Positions 35,230-44,977 are shown, numbered from the stretch's first letter. The stretch: 64,000 bases of DNA from Synechococcaceae cyanobacterium (GCA_947378425.1 CANCJV010000004.1:62001-126000), one strand, 5' to 3'. Made by a program: numbers and translations. Notes: generated by a model from the letters alone, not told the origin.

Positions 35230-37773
35230 ATGCCCCCGTTCGGCTTTTCTTCCCTCGCTTCCCGCCTGATGGGGGGCGGCCAGCCCTCCACCCCCCTGCT
35301 TCCCTGCAGCTGGCAGCGCCCCTTCGGCCTGGGCTGGGACACGCCCTACACGGTGCGCTATGCCAGCAACCTCGATGACGGCCCCAATCACGGCGCACCC
35401 CTGGGTGGCTTCGGTGCCGGCTGCATCGGCCGCGGCCCCGACGGTCGTTTCAATCTCTGGCATCTCGATGGCGGCGAGCACTGGTTCGGCGAGATCCCTG
35501 ACTGCCAGTTCGCTCTGTACGAAAGTGATGGCAGCACCAGCCGTGCCCATGCCCTGGCGGTGAAGCCCACGGCCGATGCCTCCCGCTCCGAAGCGGGCGA
35601 ACCGCTGCCGGCCTGGAGCTGGTATCCCGCCAGCGACAGCCAGCGCTGCACCGGCACCTACGCGGCCCTCTATCCGCTCAGCGGCACCGAGTACAGCGGC
35701 GTGTTTCAGGCGGCCGTGAGCTGCGAGGCCTTCAGCCCGATCCTCCCCGGCGACTACCAGCGCACCAGCTATCCGCTGGCGGTCTTCGTCTGGACTCTGC
35801 AGAACCCGAGCGATCAGCCGCTCACCGTCTCACTGTTGCTGAGCTGGCGCAACATGGTGGGCTGGTTCACCAACACCGATCCGACAGCAGCGGTCACGTT
35901 CCGCGATGACGGCAGCCCCGAGCACAATTACGTGCCGGCGATCGGCCGCAGCCGGGGGCAGCGCAATCGCCAGGTGGAGGCCCCGGGCCTCAAGGGCATC
36001 GTGCTGGAGGGCGAGCGCAGTGAGCCCCTGGCTGAGGGCCAGGGCCAGTGGTGCCTGGCGGTGCCCGATGAGGCCGGCCTGGCCCATGCGGGCGTGGAGA
36101 TCTTCCGCTGCAGCCGCTGGGACAGCTCCGGCGATGGCGCTGAGATCTGGAGCCCATTCGCCACCCATGGCTCGATCCCCGACAGCGACAACGATCGCCG
36201 CAGCGGCGACTCCGACAGCGCCAGCGCCGCCCTGGCGGTGCGCGTCACCCTGGCTCCGGGGGAAAGCCTGGAGATTCCGGTGGTGATCGCCTGGGATCTG
36301 CCGGTCACCAGCTTTGCCACCGGCACCCGCAGCCTGCGGCGTTACAGCGATTTCTTTGGCAGCAGCGGTGACAACGCCGTCGCCATCGCCGCCGAGGCCC
36401 TGCGGGACTGGCGCAGCTGGCGGCAGGCGATCGAAGCCTGGCAGGCGCCGGTGCTGGCACGCACCGACCTGCCGGAAGCCTTGCGCATGGCGCTGCTCAA
36501 TGAGCTCTATGACCTGGCCAGTGGCGGCAGCCTCTGGACCGCCGCCGGGCCGCAGGATCCAGTGGGCCGCTTCGGCGTGCTCGAGTGCCTCGATTACGCC
36601 TGGTACGAGAGCCTCGATGTGCGGCTCTACGGCTCCTTTGCCCTGCTGCAGCTCTGGCCCGAACTCGACAAGGCAGTGCTGCGGGACTTCGCCCGGGCCA
36701 TCCCCGCCGCCGATCCCACGCCTCGGCCAATCGGCTGGTATTTCACCCAGGGCCGCGGCCGGGTCGAGGCGGCCCGCAAGGTCGCCGGTGCCACCCCCCA
36801 CGATCTCGGCGCCCCGAACGAACGGCCGTTTGACGCCACCAACTACACCGCCTATCAGGACTGCAACCTCTGGAAGGATCTCGCCAGTGATTTCGTGCTG
36901 CAGGTGTGGCGCTGCTTCCGCCTGGCCCCCTCCGGCGAAGACCTGCGCTTCCTGGCGGACTGCTGGCCGGCGGCGGTCACGGCCCTGCGCTACCTCAAGC
37001 AGTTCGATGCCAACGACGACGGCTTGCCCGACAACGGCGGCGCCCCGGACCAGACCTTCGATGACTGGCCCCTGCAGGGGGTGAGTGCCTACTGCGGCGC
37101 CCTCTGGATCGCCGCCCTGGAGGCGGCCCTGGCCATGGGCCAGCGGCTGCAGCTGGAGCTGGGTCTGGACACCAGTGCCGAGCAGCGCGAGTTCGGCGGC
37201 TGGCTGGAGCAGAGCCGTGACAACTTCGATGCCCTGCTCTGGAACGGCGAGTACTACAACATCGACGCCGACAGCGGCACGCCGGTGGTGATGGCGGATC
37301 AGCTCTGCGGTGATTTCTACGCCCGCCTGCTGGGCCTGCCGCCGGTGGTGGCGGACGAGCGGGCTCGCTCCTCGCTCCAGGCCGTCAAGGAGGCCTGCTT
37401 TGAGGGTTTCCAGGGCGGAAAACTCGGTGTCGCCAATGGTCTGCGCCGCGATGGCACGCCGCTTGATCCCAACGGCACCCACCCCCTGGAGGTGTGGACC
37501 GGCATCAACTTCGGCCTGGCCGCCTACTACCGGCTGATGGGCGAGACCGGCACCGCCCTGGCGATCACCGGCGCCGTGGTGCAACAGGTGTACACGGGGG
37601 GGCTTCAGTTCCGCACCCCCGAGGCGATCACGGCCGTCAACACCTTCCGCGCCTGCCATTACCTGCGGGCGATGGCGATCTGGGCCCTGTGGGCCACCCA
37701 CACCGATTGGCAGCCGATACCCGGTGCCGAACGCCCACCGGCTGCCGAACGCGAACTGGGGGCCGCAGCATGA
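35230..37773 (+). CDS. GH116-type glucosylceramidase/beta-glucosidase-like protein
   Basis: This 847-residue protein resembles the non-lysosomal glucosylceramidase (GBA2/DUF608) family. An N-terminal beta-sandwich begins near NHGAPLGGFGAGCIGRGPDGRFN. A helical barrel follows with LECLDYAWYESLDVRLYGSF and DQTFDDWPLQGVSAYCG. The Asp in DQTFDDW (about residue 607) matches the acid/base of the family as I recall it. No signal peptide is seen, so the protein is probably cytoplasmic. It likely cleaves beta-glucosides from glycolipids or small glucosides; the natural substrate is unknown. The stop overlaps the next gene's start by 4 bases. Confidence 0.88.
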   Translation: MPPFGFSSLASRLMGGGQPSTPLLPCSWQRPFGLGWDTPYTVRYASNLDDGPNHGAPLGGFGAGCIGRGPDGRFNLWHLDGGEHWFGEIPDCQFALYESDGSTSRAHALAVKPTADASRSEAGEPLPAWSWYPASDSQRCTGTYAALYPLSGTEYSGVFQAAVSCEAFSPILPGDYQRTSYPLAVFVWTLQNPSDQPLTVSLLLSWRNMVGWFTNTDPTAAVTFRDDGSPEHNYVPAIGRSRGQRNRQVEAPGLKGIVLEGERSEPLAEGQGQWCLAVPDEAGLAHAGVEIFRCSRWDSSGDGAEIWSPFATHGSIPDSDNDRRSGDSDSASAALAVRVTLAPGESLEIPVVIAWDLPVTSFATGTRSLRRYSDFFGSSGDNAVAIAAEALRDWRSWRQAIEAWQAPVLARTDLPEALRMALLNELYDLASGGSLWTAAGPQDPVGRFGVLECLDYAWYESLDVRLYGSFALLQLWPELDKAVLRDFARAIPAADPTPRPIGWYFTQGRGRVEAARKVAGATPHDLGAPNERPFDATNYTAYQDCNLWKDLASDFVLQVWRCFRLAPSGEDLRFLADCWPAAVTALRYLKQFDANDDGLPDNGGAPDQTFDDWPLQGVSAYCGALWIAALEAALAMGQRLQLELGLDTSAEQREFGGWLEQSRDNFDALLWNGEYYNIDADSGTPVVMADQLCGDFYARLLGLPPVVADERARSSLQAVKEACFEGFQGGKLGVANGLRRDGTPLDPNGTHPLEVWTGINFGLAAYYRLMGETGTALAITGAVVQQVYTGGLQFRTPEAITAVNTFRACHYLRAMAIWALWATHTDWQPIPGAERPPAAERELGAAA

Positions 37774-38276
37774 GCCAGCCGCGTCCTACCAGCCTGGTGG
37801 CCTTGCTGCTCACCCTGCTGCTGCTGCTTGGCTTCCCCGCCGGAGCCCTGGCCCAGATCCAGGCCAGCCCGGACGAGACTGGCACCGGCCTGGTGCGCAG
37901 CCTCGAGAGCCTGCGTGACCTCGACTACCAGAGCTGGCAGGTGGTGGCCTACCGCCCCGGTCCGGCCGGGCCGGACGCCACGGTGGTGCTGCGGATTGTC
38001 AGTTATCCAGGGCGGGTGCGGCTCGATCACCCGACGTCCCTGCAGGTGCGCGCCGGGCGGCGCCAGTGGCGCCTGGAGGACATCACCCTGGCCAGCCCCA
38101 AGCTCGCCAGCGATAACCGGGCCGCCGCCGCCGAGTTCGACCTGACGCCGCTGCTGGCCGATCTGCGCCTGAACCGACCGCTACGGCTGGCGCTGCCGGG
38201 GGTGTTCGTGGAGCTGCCGGTGCCGCCCTATGTGGTGGCGGAATGGCGGAGTCTGCCGGATGAGCCCTCGACCTGA
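37770..38276 (+). CDS. DUF3122-like exported protein
   Basis: This 168-residue protein has a Leu-rich signal peptide (LVALLLTLLLLLGFPAGALAQ, with cleavage after ALA). The mature part is beta-rich, with YQSWQVVAYRPGP and a late LPGVFVELPVPPYVVAEWRS. It matches the small cyanobacterial DUF3122 group in layout. It is exported to the periplasm or thylakoid lumen. The start overlaps the GH116 stop by 4 bases (ATGA), so the pair is coupled, although one product is cytoplasmic and the other exported. Confidence 0.78.
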   Translation: MSQPRPTSLVALLLTLLLLLGFPAGALAQIQASPDETGTGLVRSLESLRDLDYQSWQVVAYRPGPAGPDATVVLRIVSYPGRVRLDHPTSLQVRAGRRQWRLEDITLASPKLASDNRAAAAEFDLTPLLADLRLNRPLRLALPGVFVELPVPPYVVAEWRSLPDEPST

Positions 38277-38326
38277 GAGTCCTCTCAGTCAATGAGATCC
38301 TGACGGGCTGCAGCCTGATCAGGTCT

Positions 38327-38818
38327 TCAGTCGAGTCCGCCGTATTCGCGCAGTAGAGCGAGACAGTCGTTCAGTCCGGCTCGGTTGGTGGCGGTGTCGT
38401 TGAGTTGGAAGGCGAAGGATCGGGCGGCGCAGCGTATTTGGAGTCGAACTCCTTGAGTCGCTCGTCGAACTTCTTCCAGCGTTCGTCTTCGATTTTCTGC
38501 TGTTCGTCTTCGAGACGCTGTTGCTCGTCTTCGATTTGCTGCTGCTCGTCTTCGATCCTGTTCTGCTCGTCTTCCCGCTTCCATTTCTCGTGTAGCCCAG
38601 CGATCTCGAGCTCGAGCTCGACGGTGCCACTCAACGCCGAGATCAGCCAGGAGAGCCGCTGACGCCACGACAAAGGCGGCGAGGCTCCAACCCAGCAGGG
38701 TGTCCTCGAAGCTGGCAGATCGTGCAGCTGGGTCATGGCCGTAGAAACGAATCAGGGCCGCCAGGGCGAACAGGAAGGTGGTGAGCCCCCGGGGCAGGAG
38801 CGCCAGCAATTCCAGCAC
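38327..38818 (-). CDS. membrane-anchored coiled-coil protein encoded by 21-base repeats
   Basis: This 163-residue protein starts at an ATG with two hydrophobic segments (LLALLPRGLTTFLFALAALI and LLGWSLAAFVVASAALLADL). A highly charged helix of seven-residue repeats follows (EQDRRRAAANRRRATASRRR and so on), and then a conserved-looking tail (NDCLALLREYGGLD). The repeat region is a tandem array of 21 bases. For that reason the other two frames also stay open there, and frame +1 gives an acidic heptad helix of EDEQQ units. The full-length frame is preferred because it has both membrane segments and a sensible end. Function unknown; a tether or stalk is possible. Confidence 0.6.
   Translation of the reverse strand: MLELLALLPRGLTTFLFALAALIRFYGHDPAARSASFEDTLLGWSLAAFVVASAALLADLGVEWHRRARARDRWATREMEAGRRAEQDRRRAAANRRRATASRRRTAENRRRTLEEVRRATQGVRLQIRCAARSFAFQLNDTATNRAGLNDCLALLREYGGLD
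38460..38585. repeat. 21-base tandem repeats, six units
   Basis: Units beginning near G(T/C)TCGTCTTCGA recur every 21 bases (38481, 38502, 38523, 38544, 38565), with degenerate copies at 38460 and 38565. Twenty-one bases is seven codons, so each unit codes one heptad of a coiled coil on the minus strand. The repeats sit wholly inside the gene at 38327-38818. Confidence 0.75.
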
Positions 38819-39037
38819 GATTCACCGTAGCGAGATTCAACAGTTCGTTAGTGCCACCACCTGTCTCCCGCGGCCTGCTGAGCCTCATTCGCACCAGCCT
38901 GATGTCCGGCCCGTCAGGCCTGACCCACCAGCAAGACGCCGGCAGCGCTTGCCAGGAGGATCGCCTGCGGCCCATGGTTGGCGGGCTGCGCGCCCGCTGA
39001 GGCCATCGCGCCTGGCTTGTCCTATCCCCTGGGCCTG

Positions 39038-40162
39038 ATGCCTGCCGCCTGCTCCCCCTGGCTCCCCTGGATGCGCCGCGCTTTGCAGCTCGCTGCCCTG
39101 GGGGCCGGGCACACCAGCCCCAATCCCCTGGTGGGCGCCGTGGTGCTCGATGCCGCCGGCCAGCTGGTGGGCGAGGGATACCACGCCCGCGCCGGCGAAC
39201 CCCACGCCGAGGTGGGGGCCCTGGCCCAGGCGGGGGAGCGGGCCCGCGGCGGCACCCTGGTGGTGACGCTCGAGCCCTGTTGCCACCACGGCCGCACGCC
39301 GCCCTGCAGTCAGGCGGTGATCGCGGCGGGGGTGGCGCGGGTGGTGGTGGCAATGGCTGATCCCAATCCCCTGGTGGCCGGAGCTGGCCTGGAGCAACTG
39401 CGGCTGTCCGGCATCGAGGTGATCACGGGGGTGGCTCAGGCGGAGGCCGTGGCCCTGAATCGCGCCTTCGTCCATCGCATCCGCACCGGCAGGCCCCTGG
39501 GGCTGCTCAAGTGGGCGATGAGCCTCGATGGCCGCACCGCCCTGCCCAATGGCGCCAGCCAGTGGATCAGCGGCCCCGCCGGCCGCGCCTGGGTGCACCG
39601 GCTGCGGGCCCGCTGCGATGCGGTGATCGTCGGGGGCGGCACCTTGCGGGCGGATGATCCCCTGCTCACCAGCCGCGGCCGGCGCCATCCCGAGCCGTTG
39701 CGGGTGGTGGTCAGCCGCAGCCTGGATCTGCCGGCAGCAGCCCAGCTCTGGAACACCGCCGTGGCCCCCACCCTGGTGGCCCATGGGCCGGAGGCTTCGG
39801 TTGAGGCCTGCGAGCGCCTCGATCGGCTGGGGGTGGAGCGCCTGCCCCTGACCGCCTGCGAACCGTTGCTCCTGCTGGAGGCCCTGGCTCAGCGCGGCTG
39901 CAATCAGGTGCTGTGGGAATGCGGCCCGGAGCTGGCGGCCGCAGCCCTGAACCAGGGCTGTGTGCAGCAGCTCGCCGCCGTGATCGCCCCCAAGCTGCTG
40001 GGGGGGGTGGCGGCCCGCACGCCGCTGGGGGATCTGGGGCTGACGGCAATGGCCCAGGTTGTCCCCTGGACAGACGCCGGCCTCAGCCGGCTGGGCCCCG
40101 ATCTGCTCTGGCAGCTCCTTGCACCTGCCGTCAGCGAGAACCCCGGCCCACCCCGTTCCTGA
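39038..40162 (+). CDS. ribD: riboflavin biosynthesis bifunctional deaminase/reductase
   Basis: The N-terminal deaminase has the zinc motif of cytidine deaminase-like folds: GEPHAEVGAL and LEPCCHHGRTPPCSQAV. The C-terminal reductase domain has LLKWAMSLDGRTALPNGASQ and DAVIVGGGTLRADDPLLTSR. Together they carry out two early steps from the GTP-derived pyrimidine to the reduced amino sugar in riboflavin synthesis. The ATG at 39038 is chosen over one 20 codons upstream because the conserved domain starts just after it. At 374 residues it is of family length. Confidence 0.95.
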   Translation: MPAACSPWLPWMRRALQLAALGAGHTSPNPLVGAVVLDAAGQLVGEGYHARAGEPHAEVGALAQAGERARGGTLVVTLEPCCHHGRTPPCSQAVIAAGVARVVVAMADPNPLVAGAGLEQLRLSGIEVITGVAQAEAVALNRAFVHRIRTGRPLGLLKWAMSLDGRTALPNGASQWISGPAGRAWVHRLRARCDAVIVGGGTLRADDPLLTSRGRRHPEPLRVVVSRSLDLPAAAQLWNTAVAPTLVAHGPEASVEACERLDRLGVERLPLTACEPLLLLEALAQRGCNQVLWECGPELAAAALNQGCVQQLAAVIAPKLLGGVAARTPLGDLGLTAMAQVVPWTDAGLSRLGPDLLWQLLAPAVSENPGPPRS

Positions 40163-40184
40163 GGAACGAGCTCCAACCCCCGGC

Positions 40185-40757
40185 TCAGACGAGTTCCGGA
40201 TGCAGCGGATCCCCCTTGAAGGGCCCCTCCAGCTCGGCGGTGATCCAGCCGCCGTAGAAGCCGCCGGGCTGGGGGATCACCCGTTCGCCATCCAGCCAGC
40301 AGCCATCCATCAGCCCCGGATAGAGGGCATACCAACCGGTCAGGGCGGCGTAGGCCGGGGCCGGTTCGGGGTACTGCCACACCGCCCGACTCAGGCGTCT
40401 GGGCAGGCCATCGGCCCCCGGCACCATCACATCGAAATAGCGGGCCACCCCCTTCCACTCGCAGAAGCTGTGGCCCGGGGCCGGCTGCAGCAGGGCCAGC
40501 TCGATCCCCTCGGGCGGCAGATAGAAGGTCGGTGGATGGAAGGTCTCCAGCAGCCGCAGCGAGCGGTCCGTGTCGACCAGCACCCGGCCCAGGGCCTCCA
40601 CCCGCACATGGCGGGCGCAGGGCTCGAGCGCCGGCGGTCGCGGATAGGCGTCCACCCGCTCACGGCCCCCCGGCAGTTGCCACGCCGCCCGGCTGGCCAC
40701 AGCCTCCGCGGCAGCGGCAGGAGCGGAGGAAGCAGCTGGATCGGGGGGAGCGGGCAT
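40185..40757 (-). CDS. DUF427 family protein
   Basis: This 190-residue protein has the DUF427 core: VRVEALGRVLVDTDRSLRLLE, then FYLPPEGIELALL and HSFCEWKGVARYFDV, and a repeat-like second half (YPGLMDGCWLDGERVIPQPG). The family is widespread in bacteria, and one structure shows a beta-barrel tentatively linked to small-ligand binding. A role is not established. It is convergent with ribD and is followed in the same direction by the Nif11-like gene upstream. Confidence 0.88.
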   Translation of the reverse strand: MPAPPDPAASSAPAAAAEAVASRAAWQLPGGRERVDAYPRPPALEPCARHVRVEALGRVLVDTDRSLRLLETFHPPTFYLPPEGIELALLQPAPGHSFCEWKGVARYFDVMVPGADGLPRRLSRAVWQYPEPAPAYAALTGWYALYPGLMDGCWLDGERVIPQPGGFYGGWITAELEGPFKGDPLHPELV

Positions 40758-40794
40758 GGGGCGCGATGGGGAGCGTCAGGTGAAAAGCCGGGCT

Positions 40795-41040
40795 TCAACC
40801 GGGGATGAAATGGCGCAACCTGCGCGCCTCCTCTCCCGCTCGCCGCTGCAGCTCCTCATCGCTGAGGGTCTGCTCCGCCCGCTGCTGCGCGGCGATCACA
40901 TCGTTTTCGTCGACGTCGAAGCCGGCGCCACGGGCCAGGGCCAGGAACTCGGCCAGTTCCTTCGGTTCATGCAGCTGGCGATCGAGCGCCGGATCGCCGT
41001 GGGCATGGGCGAGGAAGGCATCGAGTTGGTCCAGGCTCAT
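40795..41040 (-). CDS. Nif11-like domain peptide
   Basis: This 81-residue protein begins MSLDQLDAFLAHAHGDPALDRQ and continues FLALARGAGFDVDENDV, which fits the Nif11 pattern (SxexLxaFLexvxxDpxLqexL...aGFxftxedl). Nif11 domains occur either alone or as leader peptides of ribosomal natural products. Here no double-Gly core and no modification enzyme gene is near, so it is either a stand-alone Nif11-like protein or an orphan precursor. The last residues (LRRHFIPG-like, rich in Arg) do not look like a typical core. Confidence 0.75.
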   Translation of the reverse strand: MSLDQLDAFLAHAHGDPALDRQLHEPKELAEFLALARGAGFDVDENDVIAAQQRAEQTLSDEELQRRAGEEARRLRHFIPG

Positions 41041-41140
41041 GGTCGCGATCGCTTGGCGGTGGCTCCTGTTTAACCGCGGAACGAGACCCTTGGCGCCCTG
41101 GCTGCGCCGCAGATTGTTCTCAACTCCAGGCCCCGGGCCT

Positions 41141-41926
41141 TCAGCCGAGCAGGTTCAGCTGCTGGGCTGATGGGCTGCCACCGGCCGTGCTTCCTGGGGC
41201 AGGACCGCCAGCGGCAGGGCCGCGAGCGGCGGAGCCGCCGGAGCCGGAGCCGCCCGAGGCGGAGCCAGCGGTGGGGGTGGCGATCTCCAGCTTCACCGCC
41301 TCCCAGGCGGCTGGATCCCATGGCGCCATCAGCGGTTCGAGGGCCCGCAGCCCCGGCCCATCCGCCGCTTCCAGCCAGGCCTGCTCCAGGCCATCGGGGA
41401 TCACCACCGGCATGCGGTCATGGACCCGCCGCAGCAGATCGTTGGGGGCCGTGGTCAGCACGCAGCAGCTTTCCAGTTCGCCGCCATCGGCGCCGATCCA
41501 ACGCTCCCACAGCCCGCCGAGCCAGAAGGGGGCGCGATCGCGGCGGCGGAACAACCAGGGCTGCTTGTAGGGGCGGCCGCTGCTCGGATCCGTGCGGCTC
41601 TGCCATTCGAAGAAGCCATCGGCGGGCACCAGGGCGCGGCGATGGCGCCAGGCGGCACGAAAAAAGGGCTTCTCAGCCACGCTTTCGCTGCGGGCGTTGA
41701 TCGGCCGCCGCATCCCCAGCGGATCCTTGCTCCACTCGGGCAGGAAGCCCCACAGGGCCAGGCCCACCTGCAGGCGGCCGTGCTCCTGGCGCTGCAGCAG
41801 CACCGGCTCCCCGGGCCGCACCTGCGGGCGCGGGGCGTAGTGCTGCGTCAGTCCCGGCGGCAGGGGCCCCTTCAGCCGTGGCAGCAGCTGGTCGATCGCG
41901 GTGGTGAGGCTGTAGCGACCACACAT
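41141..41926 (-). CDS. SRAP/YedK-family protein (abasic-site DNA-protein crosslink, SOS-associated)
   Basis: The protein opens MCGRYSLTTA, where Cys2 is the catalytic residue that bonds to abasic sites after Met removal. It continues with YAPRPQVRPGEPVLLQ, GFLPEWSKDP, NARSESVAEKPFF, and CCVLTTAPNDLLRRVHDRMP, all in the family order. SRAP proteins protect single-stranded DNA at abasic sites during replication. The C-terminal 40 residues are a Gly/Ser-rich low-complexity tail. It is divergent from ftsH by about 115 bases. Confidence 0.92.
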   Translation of the reverse strand: MCGRYSLTTAIDQLLPRLKGPLPPGLTQHYAPRPQVRPGEPVLLQRQEHGRLQVGLALWGFLPEWSKDPLGMRRPINARSESVAEKPFFRAAWRHRRALVPADGFFEWQSRTDPSSGRPYKQPWLFRRRDRAPFWLGGLWERWIGADGGELESCCVLTTAPNDLLRRVHDRMPVVIPDGLEQAWLEAADGPGLRALEPLMAPWDPAAWEAVKLEIATPTAGSASGGSGSGGSAARGPAAGGPAPGSTAGGSPSAQQLNLLG

Positions 41927-42040
41927 GGGCGCAGGGCAGGGAGGATGGAGGGCTCTGGTGGCATTCGGTTCTCCCCACAGGCGGGCGATCCGGCGGGTGG
42001 CACACAGGCCTAGCCTGGCGCCACGATCGCCCCACGCTGT

Positions 42041-43933
42041 ATGGCCATTCGCCAGGACGACAATCGCCCCAGCCGGCGCTTTGGAATCATCAACCTTTTA
42101 TTGATCGGTTTCGGTGTGCTGCTGCTGGTCAGCAATTTCCTGCCGAATCCAGCCAATCAGGTGCCGAGGGTGCCCTACTCCCTGTTCATCGGCCAGGTGG
42201 ATGCCGACAACGTCAAGCGCGCCTACATCACCTCCGACCAGATCCGCTACGAACTCAAGGAGGCTCCGGCTGAAGACGCCCCGACGGTGCTGGCCACCAC
42301 GCCGATCTTCGACATGGAGCTGCCCCAGCGGCTCGAGCAGCACGGCGTCGAGTTCGCCGCCGCGCCACCGCGCAAACCCAGCTTCATCACCACGGCCCTC
42401 AGCTGGATCGTGCCGCCGCTGATTTTCATTGTCGTGCTGCAGTTCTTCGCCCGCCGCAGTGGCATGGGCGGTGCCCAGGGAGCCCTGAGCTTCACCAAGA
42501 GCAAGGCCAAGGTGTACGTGCCCGATGAGGAATCGCGGGTCACCTTCGCCGACGTCGCCGGCGTCGATGAGGCCAAGACCGAACTCACCGAAATCGTCGA
42601 TTTCCTCAAGACCCCGGAGCGCTACACCGCCATCGGCGCCCGCATTCCCAAGGGCGTGCTGCTGGTGGGCCCTCCCGGCACCGGCAAGACCCTGCTGTCC
42701 AAGGCGGTGGCCGGCGAAGCCGGTGTGCCGTTCTTCATCATCAGCGGCTCTGAATTCGTCGAGCTGTTCGTCGGCGCCGGTGCCGCCCGGGTGCGCGATC
42801 TGTTTGAAGAGGCCAAGAAGAAGGCGCCCTGCATCATCTTCATCGATGAACTCGATGCCATCGGCAAGAGCCGCGCCGGCTCGATGGGCATGATGGGCGG
42901 CAACGATGAACGGGAGCAGACCCTCAATCAGCTGCTCACCGAAATGGATGGCTTCGCCGCCCAGGACAAGCCGGTGATCGTGCTGGCGGCCACCAACCAG
43001 CCGGAGGTGCTCGATGCGGCTCTGCTGCGGCCGGGCCGTTTCGATCGCCAGGTGCTGGTCGATCGGCCCGATCTCTCCGGTCGCCGCATGATCCTGGGGA
43101 TCTACGCCAAGAAGGTGAAACTCTCCGACGGCGTCGATCTCGATCGCATTGCCCAGGCCACCAGCGGCTTCGCCGGCGCTGACCTGGCCAACCTGGTCAA
43201 CGAGGCGGCCCTGCTGGCCGCCCGCGCCATGCGCACCACCGTCGACCAGGGCGATCTCAACGAAGCGATCGAACGGGTGGTGGCGGGCCTCGAGAAGAAG
43301 AGCCGGGTGCTGCAGCCCGACGAGAAGAAAGTCGTGGCCTATCACGAGGTCGGCCACGCCATCGTCGGCCATCTGATGCCGGGTGGCAGCAAGGTGGCGA
43401 AGATCTCGATCGTGCCCCGCGGCATGGCGGCCCTGGGTTACACCCTGCAACTGCCCACCGAGGAGCGCTTCCTCAATTCCAAGGAGGATCTCGAAGGCCA
43501 GATCGCCACCCTGCTGGGCGGTCGCAGCGCCGAGGAGATCATCTTCGGGGAAGTGACCACCGGCGCCGCCAACGATCTGCAGCGGGCCACCGACATCGCC
43601 GAGCAGATGGTCGGCACCTACGGCATGAGCGACACCCTCGGCCCCCTGGCCTACGACAAGCAGGGCGGCGGCCGCTTCCTTGGGGGCGGCAACAACCCCC
43701 GCCGCGTCGTCAGCGATGCCACCGCCCAGGCGATCGATCGTGAGGTGCGTGCTCTGGTGGACCGGGCCCACGACCGGGCCCTGACGATCCTGCGCCACAA
43801 CGGTTCGCTGCTCGAATCGATCTCCCAGAAGATCCTTGAGAAGGAGGTGATCGAGGGCGATGAGCTCAAGGATCTGCTGGCCTCCAGCGTCCTGCCCGAG
43901 GACGCCGCCCTGCCCGCCCCGGCCCTGGCCTGA
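42041..43933 (+). CDS. ftsH: ATP-dependent zinc metalloprotease FtsH
   Basis: This 630-residue protein has two N-terminal membrane segments around a lumenal loop. The AAA+ module has Walker A GPPGTGKT (about residue 206) and Walker [15 protein letters not shown]. The zinc site is HEVGH near residue 435, and the third zinc ligand lies in the C-terminal protease domain. Cyanobacterial FtsH complexes remove damaged D1 protein from photosystem II and other membrane proteins. It is one of several paralogues usually present. The start ATG at 42041 is clear, and argF follows after 84 bases. Confidence 0.97.
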   Translation: MAIRQDDNRPSRRFGIINLLLIGFGVLLLVSNFLPNPANQVPRVPYSLFIGQVDADNVKRAYITSDQIRYELKEAPAEDAPTVLATTPIFDMELPQRLEQHGVEFAAAPPRKPSFITTALSWIVPPLIFIVVLQFFARRSGMGGAQGALSFTKSKAKVYVPDEESRVTFADVAGVDEAKTELTEIVDFLKTPERYTAIGARIPKGVLLVGPPGTGKTLLSKAVAGEAGVPFFIISGSEFVELFVGAGAARVRDLFEEAKKKAPCIIFIDELDAIGKSRAGSMGMMGGNDEREQTLNQLLTEMDGFAAQDKPVIVLAATNQPEVLDAALLRPGRFDRQVLVDRPDLSGRRMILGIYAKKVKLSDGVDLDRIAQATSGFAGADLANLVNEAALLAARAMRTTVDQGDLNEAIERVVAGLEKKSRVLQPDEKKVVAYHEVGHAIVGHLMPGGSKVAKISIVPRGMAALGYTLQLPTEERFLNSKEDLEGQIATLLGGRSAEEIIFGEVTTGAANDLQRATDIAEQMVGTYGMSDTLGPLAYDKQGGGRFLGGGNNPRRVVSDATAQAIDREVRALVDRAHDRALTILRHNGSLLESISQKILEKEVIEGDELKDLLASSVLPEDAALPAPALA

Positions 43934-44017
43934 CCTGTCTCAGGGGTCAGTCCTGATGGCCTCTCCCCTTGACGCAGGGGCCTGTGATCCCGGATAAGGG
44001 TTCTTTGTAGCGGCTCC

Positions 44018-44977
44018 ATGGAGTCCACCTCCGCCTCCTCAGCGGCCTGCCCCCCCGCCGGGCTCGCAGGCCGCGATCTGCTCTCCTCAGCTGATCTGAG
44101 TGCCTCGGAAACCCGGCAGCTGCTGGTTCTGGCGGCAGAACTCAAGGCTGGCCGCTGCCAGATCGACCTCGGCGGCAAGGTGCTGGGCCTGATCTTCAGC
44201 AAGGCCTCCACCCGCACCAGGGTGAGTTTCACGGTGGCGATGGCCCGGCTCGGCGGCCAGACCCTCGATCTCAATCCCAGCGTCACCCAGGTGGGCCGCG
44301 GCGAGCCGATCGCCGACACGGCCCGGGTGCTGAGCCGCTACTGCGATGCTCTGGCGATTCGCACCTTCGCCCAGGCGGAACTCGCCGACTATGCCCACTG
44401 GGCTTCGATTCCGGTGATCAATGCCCTCACCGACCTCGAGCATCCCTGTCAGGCCCTGGCCGATTACCTCACCCTGCAGGAGGCCTTCGGCGCCGTTGAG
44501 GGGCTGACCCTCAGCTATGTGGGCGATGGCAACAATGTGGCCCATTCACTGATGCTCTGCGGCGCGCTTCTGGGGGTGAATGTCCGGATCGGCTGTCCGG
44601 TCGGATTCGAGCCCAGCGCTGCGGTGCTCGAGCAATCCCGCCGCCTCGCGGCCACCCACGGGGCCAGTGTGGAGGTGCTGCATGAACCGGTGGCGGCCGT
44701 GCGTGGCGCCCACGCCCTCTACACCGATGTCTGGGCCTCCATGGGCCAGGAAGAGGAGAAGGCGGTCCGGGAGCAGGCCTTTACGGGCTGGTGCCTCGAC
44801 GAGGAGCTGATGGCGGAGGCGGACCCGCGGGCGATCGTGCTGCACTGCCTACCCGCCTACCGGGGGCTGGAGATCAGCGCCGGTGCCATGGAGGGCAGTT
44901 CCAGCCGCATCTTTGATCAGGCCGAAAACCGACTGCATGTGCAGCAAGCGTTGCTGGCGGCCCTGCTGGGGGGCTGA
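44018..44977 (+). CDS. argF: ornithine carbamoyltransferase
   Basis: This 319-residue enzyme makes citrulline from ornithine and carbamoyl phosphate in arginine synthesis. The phosphate motif STRTRVSF (in SKASTRTRVSF), the LEHPCQALADYLTL segment and the catalytic HCLPAYRG loop are all present. It has the usual length and domain order. It lies downstream of ftsH but probably has its own promoter in the 84-base gap. Confidence 0.97.
   Translation: MESTSASSAACPPAGLAGRDLLSSADLSASETRQLLVLAAELKAGRCQIDLGGKVLGLIFSKASTRTRVSFTVAMARLGGQTLDLNPSVTQVGRGEPIADTARVLSRYCDALAIRTFAQAELADYAHWASIPVINALTDLEHPCQALADYLTLQEAFGAVEGLTLSYVGDGNNVAHSLMLCGALLGVNVRIGCPVGFEPSAAVLEQSRRLAATHGASVEVLHEPVAAVRGAHALYTDVWASMGQEEEKAVREQAFTGWCLDEELMAEADPRAIVLHCLPAYRGLEISAGAMEGSSSRIFDQAENRLHVQQALLAALLGG

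Noticed and set aside
38371-38736. Acidic heptad frame as the real gene
   Set aside because: The full-length frame has membrane segments and continues past the repeats to a sensible end; the acidic frame is kept only as an observation.
42098-43798. Minus-strand frame of 566 codons opposite ftsH
   Set aside because: Shadow frame; ftsH on the other strand is unmistakable.
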